Assembly: GCF_031127835.1 (NCBI RefSeq)
Contig: NZ_JARXHX010000012.1
Location: 1-64,000 of the forward strand
Source of the DNA: Pelagicoccus sp. SDUM812002
GTDB lineage: Bacteria > Verrucomicrobiota > Verrucomicrobiia > Opitutales > Opitutaceae
Direction of reading: 5' to 3'
DNA: 64,000 bases
Below are positions 54,066-61,122 of the stretch, piece by piece. Below the pieces are notes generated by a model. The model was not told the DNA's origin and ran no database searches. It worked only from the letters and a program-made list of their open reading frames with translations. Numbering within the stretch: position 1 is the first letter of the stretch; each line of letters begins with the position of its first letter. The translations under genes were made by a program, and so were the position numbers.

Positions 54066-55234
54066 GCAGATCGAGTTGCGCTAAGAATATCCCCGCTCGA
54101 TTACTTAATCGTGCTCTACCTTTCAGACTGTCTGGAGAGGCGGCTTCCGCTCCGGCCGCACATTAGGGAGCGTTAAGCACCTCACCACGCAACACCTCAC
54201 GACCACACGAACCATGACCTCGCATAAGGTGTCACTAATTGCACCATCCACTCAAGAATCCAGAGAGATCGAAACTAGCCCTTCAGTGCCCACCTACGAA
54301 CGAAATGACGCTGCAAAATAAGCGCAGAGGTCAATGGGAACCCTAAGCCAAAATGACGATGGAAAACGCACATGCCTAGGCAATAGAGGCAACCCCCAAA
54401 GTTACCCCGCAGACTAGGATAAACTCAAAAAGCCTGCGAATTCTCATCGTAATAATCTGATTTTTCGAATGCGAGCGTCATGGTTTTAACGGAATACGTG
54501 TATTCACAACACTTAGGACCTGAGAACGACGTCGAGTGCAAAGCGCGTTTTTCGGAATGCACGCTGCAACAGATGCCTATTATGGACGGCAGGTAGAATT
54601 AAAGATTCGATTCAACCGCCGTGAATTAGATTTTAAAAAGAAACCAAACTGTAGATAAACCACTAGTTGCAAACACCGCGGTAAGCTTGCGCGTAAGGGT
54701 TATGTAAAAGGCCGTCCTTATCCATTTTTTCAAGCGGAGGCTTTTTGCCCTCTGGGCTATGAAACATATGCATATTGCACTTAAAACCTCCTGAATTCTA
54801 GAGGGCAGAGGTGCGGTTTTAGCAATAATCATGAATGCTCTACCTCGCCATCGACAGCCGTCCAGATGCCGCCTCGTCATGTCTTTTCGGCTGCGGTTCC
54901 TCACGTAGTGGTAGTTTTTCTAATAACTACGGGAGTATTTTCGAACACTGCAGGTGCTCACGGAAAGCTCTCCACTTTACCAAAGTTTGTCTCGTTTTGA
55001 CGGTTTAAGTTAGGTAGTTATTTTGGCCATGCGAAATAGATAAACTGAATCGCGGCACGTTAGGAATGGATCTTGCAGACACTTTCTGAAAGCGGCTGCT
55101 AAAACAGGAGTCACAATCTTGGAAGCGATCTCTAACGGAGACAAAATCTAATCAACAGAATCTACTAGCGTGGTGCTGCACAAACTGGGAATAATATTTT
55201 CCCAAATCGAGCGTAACTGCTGTTTTAGCGTAAA
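54066..55234. other. Gene-poor A/T-rich stretch
   Basis: About 1.17 kb without a credible gene on either strand; the longest minus-strand frame (54626-54904) has poor coding character. I see no tRNA, CRISPR or transposase signal. At 54491-54504 GAATAC-GT-GTATTC forms a small palindrome. Base composition falls visibly from here into the acyltransferase gene, suggesting foreign or decayed DNA. Confidence 0.5.
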
Positions 55235-56452
55235 ATGACGAAACGAATAAAGGAGCTAGATGGCGTCCGAGGCATAGCCATCCTTATGGTGGTGGTTTGG
55301 CACTTCGTAACCTGCCGACCAAAAGAGCTGATGCCAGGAAGCTTGCTCTACAACCTGCACGTTCCCACAACCGCATTCTGGTCAGGCGTAGATCTTTTTT
55401 TCGTGCTTTCTGGGTTCCTCATTGGTGGTATCATCCTCGACAATCATACGAAGCAATCCTTCTTGAAAGTTTTCTGGATCAGGAGAGCATGTCGCATTCT
55501 TCCAGTTTTACTTCTACTACTATTCACGTGTTGGATAACTGGGCTGCTCCTAGATAGACAGCAATTTTTGTGGCTCTATCGAGACCTAATGCCTTGGTGG
55601 ACCTACTCAACTTTTACTCAGAATATCGCGATGGGCTTGAACGATATCTACGGTGGACAATTTCTGGGTATAACTTGGTCTTTAGCAGTAGAAGAACAAT
55701 TTTACCTAGTCGCACCTTTGGCGATACTTTTTTTTCGCCAAAAAGTGTTCCTGAGATCGCTTATACCTATGATATTAGCGGCATTCGTATTGCGACTGGC
55801 ATTCCCAGGTTTCCACACTGAGGTAAACACTATTTTCCGCATGGACTCCCTTCTTGCGGGCGTCCTCGTAGCTGCGCTATATAGAAGCAACATTGTATGG
55901 AAGAATCTCGAAGATAATAGAAATGTCACTCTAGCAGCCTTTCTTTGTCTACTTGTTGCGACAGGAGGGCTAATCCTTCGAGAGAGTGGTTTCGGGCTAT
56001 TCAAATTCTCATGGTTCGCAATACTCTACGCGACATTCCTGACAGTTGTACTGCTTTTCCAATCCTCGAGATTGACGTGGATATTGCGTTCAAAGTTCCT
56101 TTGTTTCTTCGGTGCCATCGCTTACGGTTTCTATATGTATCACCAAGCTGTTTTAGGTTTTCTATACGGCTGGCTTAGAGGTGGCACCCCTACCCTTTTA
56201 AATTTCGGAGATTTCCTTATTATCACTGCCGCATCTATTATTTCGATTGGCGTTTCTTGGATTTCTTTTAAAACATACGAATCCTATTTCTTACGGATTG
56301 GAAGTCGTTACAAATTTGGAAGAAGTAAAGTTCACGAGGACCCTCCAGTCGTCGTTAACAGACTATATCATCACAATGCAGTGCCTCGGAACCGTTTGAA
56401 AAATACTAAGGTATCAAACGTCAAAGCCCAAATGGCCAAGCTGTGGCACTAG
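55235..56452 (+). CDS. Acyltransferase family 3 (OafA/YrhL-like) membrane protein
   Basis: A 405-residue membrane acyltransferase. It starts KELDGVRGIAILMVVVWHF, the family motif with the active-site His, and has about ten helices, WSGVDLFFVLSGFLIGGII and FLGITWSLAVEEQFYLVAPLAI (SLSVEEQFY motif). Such enzymes O-acetylate surface sugars, lipids or antibiotics. The gene is richer in A/T than its neighbours and follows a gene-poor region, so recent transfer is likely. The cytoplasmic C-terminal tail (~350-405) is basic. Confidence 0.88.
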   Translation: MTKRIKELDGVRGIAILMVVVWHFVTCRPKELMPGSLLYNLHVPTTAFWSGVDLFFVLSGFLIGGIILDNHTKQSFLKVFWIRRACRILPVLLLLLFTCWITGLLLDRQQFLWLYRDLMPWWTYSTFTQNIAMGLNDIYGGQFLGITWSLAVEEQFYLVAPLAILFFRQKVFLRSLIPMILAAFVLRLAFPGFHTEVNTIFRMDSLLAGVLVAALYRSNIVWKNLEDNRNVTLAAFLCLLVATGGLILRESGFGLFKFSWFAILYATFLTVVLLFQSSRLTWILRSKFLCFFGAIAYGFYMYHQAVLGFLYGWLRGGTPTLLNFGDFLIITAASIISIGVSWISFKTYESYFLRIGSRYKFGRSKVHEDPPVVVNRLYHHNAVPRNRLKNTKVSNVKAQMAKLWH

Positions 56453-56589
56453 GATGGAGAGTTCCCCATCGGAGGCAGCGCACTTATTGAGCTAGCGTCT
56501 CGCTTATACGAGCATATGCGGCGTGCCCAAAATCCGCGAATTCCGACTTGCCATCCTACCTCTCGAAAGCAGAAAGTGTCAATCTGGAC

Positions 56590-56665
56590 GCCGCTCTAGC
56601 TCAGTTGGTAGAGCAACTCATTCGTAATGAGTAGGTCGTCGGTTCGACTCCGATGAGCGGCTCCA
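56590..56665 (+). tRNA. tRNA-Thr(CGT)
   Basis: Canonical cloverleaf: acceptor GCCGCTC/GAGCGGC, D-arm GCTC/GAGC, anticodon arm ACTCA-TTCGTAA-TGAGT with anticodon CGT, T-arm loop TTCGACT, T73 and encoded CCA. Its 3' end is partly duplicated 99 bases downstream. Confidence 0.96.
56650..56661. repeat. tRNA-Thr 3'-end segment, copy 1 of a 12-base direct repeat
   Basis: CCGATGAGCGGC at the end of the tRNA, repeated exactly at 56749-56760. Duplicated tRNA 3' ends are typical att sites of integrative elements; only ~100 bases separate the copies, so at most a collapsed element remains. Confidence 0.5.
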
Positions 56666-56748
56666 CTTCAATTCGCCTCGCCCGCCGTCGAACAAGTCCG
56701 AAGCATCCTCCCTTCGCTCCTTGACTGTCTCAACCTCGTTCCGCCGTA

Positions 56749-56760
56749 CCGATGAGCGGC
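56749..56760. repeat. Copy 2 of the tRNA-Thr 3'-end repeat
   Basis: CCGATGAGCGGC followed by CACA instead of TCCA. Lies just upstream of the PLD-like gene. Confidence 0.5.
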
Positions 56761-56831
56761 CACAGCTCGCAACGCAGATCATCTTTCCCAATTCTGCAGA
56801 CTGGAGCTCGGAGCCACGATCAATCCTCCTC

Positions 56832-57368
56832 ATGCCCAACACCCGATTCATCGCCGATCTCGAAATTCACAAAGAGGTCATTGTCGACGCTGTTTCGTCC
56901 TGCCAGCAATTTCTCTGGATTGCCACCGCAGACATTAAAGACATGCATATCGCTCGCGGTCGCCGAGCAATCCCTTTCCTGCAGCGACTTTCCGAGCTAG
57001 TAGAAGACGGCGTATCGATTCGACTGGTACATGCCAAGGAGCCTGGTCCCGCCTTCCGCACCGACTACGACCGTTTCCCCAACCTTATAAACGGGATGGA
57101 AATGATTCTCTGCCCCCGAGCCCACTTCAAGTCAGTCATTGTCGACGGGAAGATAGCCTATACCGGCAGCGCCAACCTTACAGGAGCAGGGCTGGGGGCG
57201 AAGAGTAAAAATCGCCGTAACTTCGAAGGGGGCATCCTCACCGAGGACCCTGCCCTAGTTCTCCCAATCATGGCACAGTTTGACCAGCTATGGATCGGCG
57301 AACACTGTCCAAGCTGCCAACGCAAAATCCACTGCACAACCTACCACGAGCTGATCGAAAACGGGTAA
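56832..57368 (+). CDS. Single-HKD phospholipase D-like protein
   Basis: A 178-residue PLD-superfamily protein starting MPNTRFIADLEIHKEVIVDA. One HKD motif is complete: HFKSVIVDGKIAYTGSANLTGAG (His, Lys, Asp and the GSAN following). One-HKD members act as dimers and include nucleases of the Nuc/BfiI type. A C-terminal CPSCQRKIHC looks like a small zinc site. No signal peptide. Upstream in-frame codons run into the tRNA repeat and were not used. Confidence 0.8.
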   Translation: MPNTRFIADLEIHKEVIVDAVSSCQQFLWIATADIKDMHIARGRRAIPFLQRLSELVEDGVSIRLVHAKEPGPAFRTDYDRFPNLINGMEMILCPRAHFKSVIVDGKIAYTGSANLTGAGLGAKSKNRRNFEGGILTEDPALVLPIMAQFDQLWIGEHCPSCQRKIHCTTYHELIENG

Positions 57369-57440
57369 CACTTGCTCGAGCGTTACCGCCTCCACTTCCC
57401 TCGGTACCCAATTGTTGCGCAAAAAATCAAAGCTGCTTCG

Positions 57441-58307
57441 ATGCTACACCACAGCCTTCTCCCTCTCACCACTTTCGCTATGGTCGCGAGTGCGTTTCTC
57501 AGCGCGCAATGCCATGCCGCCGAGCTCTCTCTTCTGTGGGAAATAAAGAACGGTGTCAGGGGACCTGAATCGATTGTTTACGACTCCAAAAGGGATTGTC
57601 TCTACGTATCGAACTACAATGTCGAAACTCCCAACGAGGAGCTTGGGACTGACTCGGTCGGCAAAATTTCGCGGGATGGCGAGCTGATTGACACAGATTG
57701 GCTGGACGGGCTCTCCTCACCTCTCGGGATGGAGATCCACGATGATCACCTCTATGTCGTCGAGCGTGGGAGAATTAGCGTCTTCGATATCGCTCTCGGA
57801 GAATCCATCGAATTGATACAAACTCCAAATTCTGTTTTTCTAAACGACCTAACCCTAACACCCGAGGGTACGATCTTCGCGACTGATCCTAGGGCAAACG
57901 CAATCTACCGTATAACCGATGGCAAGCTAGAGCGCTGGGCATCGGGAGATCAGTTTACCGGAGTCAATGGGATCATGGACGACGCGGAGAACCTTTTGGT
58001 CGGGACATCTGGAGATGCCGCATTAATAGCAATCAATAAACAGACCAAGAGCGTGAGCATACTGGCCCGCTTCGAAGGAGGAATCCTCGACGGAATCCAA
58101 AAAGCCGATACGGGCTACTTCGTATCGCTCTACCACGGGGAGCTGTTCCGAATCGAGCCGGGAAACCCGCCGAAGCGTATCCTCGATACGCGTGAAAGAG
58201 GTTTAAACTGCGCGAACTTCCTATACATCAACGACACAAACAGCCTATACATTCCAGAACTAAGAAACAACTCTATCTCTGCTTACGGGTTCTCGGAAAC
58301 AGAATAG
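57441..58307 (+). CDS. Exported SMP-30/NHL-like beta-propeller protein
   Basis: A 288-residue protein with signal peptide (MLHHSLLPLTTFAMVASAFL, cleavage near CHAAE). The body has repeated propeller strands: GPESIVYDSKRDCLYVSNYN, SPLGMEIHDDHLYVVERGRI, NDLTLTPEGTIFATDPRANAIYRI, matching gluconolactonase/SMP-30-like or NHL folds. Catalytic lactonase metal ligands cannot be confirmed. Start ATG at 57441 is placed by the signal peptide. Confidence 0.78.
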   Translation: MLHHSLLPLTTFAMVASAFLSAQCHAAELSLLWEIKNGVRGPESIVYDSKRDCLYVSNYNVETPNEELGTDSVGKISRDGELIDTDWLDGLSSPLGMEIHDDHLYVVERGRISVFDIALGESIELIQTPNSVFLNDLTLTPEGTIFATDPRANAIYRITDGKLERWASGDQFTGVNGIMDDAENLLVGTSGDAALIAINKQTKSVSILARFEGGILDGIQKADTGYFVSLYHGELFRIEPGNPPKRILDTRERGLNCANFLYINDTNSLYIPELRNNSISAYGFSETE

Positions 58308-58375
58308 GCCGCAGAAACGCTTTCGATATTACCAAACCCGAGCGAGCCTCTCAGCTCTCCAAATCCTCCAAACAC

Positions 58376-58684
58376 ATGAAAGTAACACTCAAAAAGATAC
58401 CTCCCCTCCCCGCCGCAAAACTGGTCGCCGTCATATATGGATGTTTCGGCCTCATCTTCATCCCTTTCTTCGCCATCGCCGCCATAGCCGGTGTGGCAAG
58501 CCAAGAGGAGGGATCTGGCATAGCTGCGGGCATGAGCATCTTCATGGCGATCCTCATGCCACTGATGTATGTCGTCATGGGATTCGTCGGCACCTTGGTG
58601 GGCTGCTTCATCTACAACCTTGCGGCCGGCTGGGTAGGAGGGATCGAACTAGAGTTCGACGAGACCTCCATTGAGTCCCGCTAG
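58376..58684 (+). CDS. Small two-helix membrane protein (DUF3566-like)
   Basis: A 102-residue protein: short basic start (MKVTLKKIPPLPAAKL), helix LVAVIYGCFGLIFIPFFAIAAIAGV, helix FMAILMPLMYVVMGFVGTLVGCFIYNLAA and the end GWVGGIELEFDE. The YN-x2-A-x3-GGIE-x2-F ending recurs in small bacterial membrane proteins of the DUF3566 type. Function unknown. 12 bases ahead of the AEC transporter gene and probably co-transcribed. Confidence 0.75.
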   Translation: MKVTLKKIPPLPAAKLVAVIYGCFGLIFIPFFAIAAIAGVASQEEGSGIAAGMSIFMAILMPLMYVVMGFVGTLVGCFIYNLAAGWVGGIELEFDETSIESR

Positions 58685-58696
58685 GGACCAGAGCAC

Positions 58697-59611
58697 ATGG
58701 TTGTCCTCGAGAGTATTGTTCCCGTACTTATCCTGATCGTCTTTGGAGCTATCCTCGCGCGGGTAGGCTTTTTCGCAGGCGGCTTTTTCAAGGACCTCAA
58801 CCGCCTCACCTACTTCTGGGGGCTCCCCTCCCTACTGCTCTACAAAGTCGCCGAAATCGACCTGCAAAGTGAGGCCGGATTCGGGCTTCTCTATACAATG
58901 CTCATAGTCATCGGGGCCTCCATTGCCCTCGCTTACGCTCTGGTCTTCCTCTTGAAAGTGCCTAAAGAATCGATCGGAGCTTTCGTGCAAGGAAGCTTTC
59001 GAGGCAATCTCGCTTTCGTGGGGTTCCCCGTCGTCTATTTCGCACTCGGTCAAGATGGACTCGACCTCGGGATGTTTACCAGCGGAATTTGTATCCTCAC
59101 TTACAATACGTCGAGTGTCACCCTTCTCATCCTACATTCTCGACAAAAAAGCGAAAAGCCGCTCCGAGCCGTTTGGAAGCATGGCCTGCGAAACCCTCTC
59201 ATCCTCGCTTGCTGCCTAGGCTTCGTCCTCAACCTCTCTGACCTAGAGATACCCCTCATGGCGCGACGGTCCCTCGTGGCGGTCGGCCAGCTCGCCCTGC
59301 CTCTCGCCCTCATCGGCCTGGGAGCCGGCCTCAAATTAGACGAGCTCAAAGGCCGCCTCAGCCTATCCGTCGTAGCCTCGCTCATCAACGTCGCCTTCAG
59401 TCCTGTCCTCGGCTACTTCGTCGGCCGCAGCATCGGACTGGACCCTACCAGTTTGAAAGTGGCTGTCATCTTCCTTTCCTGTCCTACCGCTGTCTTTTCC
59501 TACGTGCTCGCAGAAATGCTCGGCAACGACGGTATAATGGCCCGCAACATCGTCATCCTAAGCACCTTGCTTTCGATCATATCTCTCGTGCTTGCGATCG
59601 CGCTGCTGTAA
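58697..59611 (+). CDS. AEC-family (auxin efflux carrier-like) transporter
   Basis: A 304-residue carrier with ten helices in two five-helix repeats. Typical segments: VPVLILIVFGAILARVGFFAGGFFKDLNRLTYFWGLPSLLLYKVAE in part, GSFRGNLAFVGFPVV, and QLALPLALIGLGAGLKLDELKG, where the broken helix forms the substrate site. Bacterial members export malate/malonate or other organic anions. Substrate not deducible here. Confidence 0.88.
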   Translation: MVVLESIVPVLILIVFGAILARVGFFAGGFFKDLNRLTYFWGLPSLLLYKVAEIDLQSEAGFGLLYTMLIVIGASIALAYALVFLLKVPKESIGAFVQGSFRGNLAFVGFPVVYFALGQDGLDLGMFTSGICILTYNTSSVTLLILHSRQKSEKPLRAVWKHGLRNPLILACCLGFVLNLSDLEIPLMARRSLVAVGQLALPLALIGLGAGLKLDELKGRLSLSVVASLINVAFSPVLGYFVGRSIGLDPTSLKVAVIFLSCPTAVFSYVLAEMLGNDGIMARNIVILSTLLSIISLVLAIALL

Positions 59612-59809
59612 GAGATGTGCGGCGTTCTTAACATCAGCTCGGTTCGATCGCTAGGTCTTTGCCAGGCTTTTTGCCCTTGAGACACTTTATTTTCCCTCCA
59701 ATTTCTGAGAGAAGCTCCCCCAGATGGCTCAATGCTTACGTTTTGACGCTATCGCATCAGCCTAATGCTAACCGCTAGGCCGACTCTCTTTGATAACAAA
59801 CTCATATCC

Positions 59810-61072
59810 ATGACCCTGAAAAAACTGTTCCTTTTTCTGACGGCCATCGCACTCGCCGCTCAACTCTTCTCCGCTAATGCGGACTCCCTCTCCATCGACG
59901 GCTGGAACAACCGTGCCCTCGACGCTATTCGCGCCTCCCGGACTCCACCCCCCATGGCCGCCTATGCCTTGGCCCTTTTCCACTTGTCTCTCTACGACAC
60001 GGTAAATGGCTTCCACGGCGACTTCCAACATTACCTGGTAGAGCCCAACTCCCCCGAGGGAGCGTCCCTAGAAGCTGCCTATCACACAGCTGCCTACGAG
60101 ACGCTGGCAGACTTATTCAACGAATCCGTCAACCCCACCGTTTTCCGCAAGGCTTACCAGATGGAGATCAAAGACCTACCTCGCGACGAAGCCTTCGAAA
60201 AAGGTGTCGCATGGGGCCAGGAAGTGGCCTCCGCATACAAGATCGTTTGCGACGAAAGCCGCAAGTACGACGCTGTAGAGTGGACCACCGTCGCCGACGC
60301 TGGCGTTTGGCGCGAAACCCCTCCCTTTTTCCGCCCAGCTCTCCTGCCGCACTGGCCGCATGTAAAACCACTCGCCATGGATTCTCCCGACGCTTTCCGC
60401 TGTCCAGCTCCACCTGCGATCGATAGCGAGGAGTACGCCGCAGAATGGGCGGAAGTGAAAGCGCTCGGCGGGCGCGACAAGCACGACCGCTCCGGCTACG
60501 ACACCCTCAGTTCGGTCTTCTGGTCCGACGACCTTGGCAGCTCCACGCCCGCCGGTACGTGGAACCTGATAGCACAAGAAGTCTACAAATCCCAAAGCTA
60601 CGACTTCTACCAACAAGTGCGCCTTTACGCGTTGCTCAACCTAACCATGGCCGACGCAGGTATAGCCTGCTGGGACGCCAAGTACTACTACAACTATTGG
60701 CGCCCCGAGACCGCCATCCGCCAGGCAGACATCGACGACAATTCTGCCACTGAAAAGGACGAAAACTGGATCCCTCTAATGGGTAGCCCTCCATTTCCAG
60801 AGTACCCCTCCGGACACAGCTCGTTCAGCCGCTCCGCCGCCGAGTTGCTTACCCTCTACTGCGAACGTGACGACATTGCCTTTTCCACCACCTCAGACCA
60901 AGTACCCGGTGCCATTCGCTCCTATCCCGGCTTCGATGCCTGCGCCACCGAGGTCGGCATGAGCCGCCTTCACGGAGGTATCCACTTCATGTCAGCCAAC
61001 TTGGTCGGACAAGAGCTAGGTGCGAATATCGCCAAGTTCATCCACCAAAACTTCCTGCTCCCCAAAGAGTAA
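59810..61072 (+). CDS. Vanadium-dependent haloperoxidase-like protein
   Basis: A 420-residue exported PAP2-superfamily protein (signal peptide LFLFLTAIALAAQLFSANA). Vanadate pocket motifs are complete: KYYYNYWRPETAI (Lys and Arg), EYPSGHSSFSRS (Ser-Gly-His with catalytic His) and GMSRLHGGIHF (Arg and vanadate-ligating His, residues ~383-393). It would oxidise halides with H2O2, or act as an acid phosphatase. It precedes the FG-GAP/ASPIC gene by 50 bases on the same strand, a pairing I know from other Verrucomicrobiota and Bacteroidota. Start at 59810 by signal peptide. Confidence 0.88.
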   Translation: MTLKKLFLFLTAIALAAQLFSANADSLSIDGWNNRALDAIRASRTPPPMAAYALALFHLSLYDTVNGFHGDFQHYLVEPNSPEGASLEAAYHTAAYETLADLFNESVNPTVFRKAYQMEIKDLPRDEAFEKGVAWGQEVASAYKIVCDESRKYDAVEWTTVADAGVWRETPPFFRPALLPHWPHVKPLAMDSPDAFRCPAPPAIDSEEYAAEWAEVKALGGRDKHDRSGYDTLSSVFWSDDLGSSTPAGTWNLIAQEVYKSQSYDFYQQVRLYALLNLTMADAGIACWDAKYYYNYWRPETAIRQADIDDNSATEKDENWIPLMGSPPFPEYPSGHSSFSRSAAELLTLYCERDDIAFSTTSDQVPGAIRSYPGFDACATEVGMSRLHGGIHFMSANLVGQELGANIAKFIHQNFLLPKE

Positions 61073-61122
61073 AAAGCGAGCCGGCTAACTCGCTCTCCCA
61101 AAACGCTAAAAAGACTCGTATC

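Noticed and set aside
52531-54509. 12-mer GTGTATTCACAA at 52531 and 54498
   Set aside because: Two copies of a short A/T-rich word in intergenic DNA without shared context; probably chance.
54626-54904. 92-codon minus-strand ORF in the gene-poor stretch
   Set aside because: Composition is not protein-like and no motif or ribosome site supports it.
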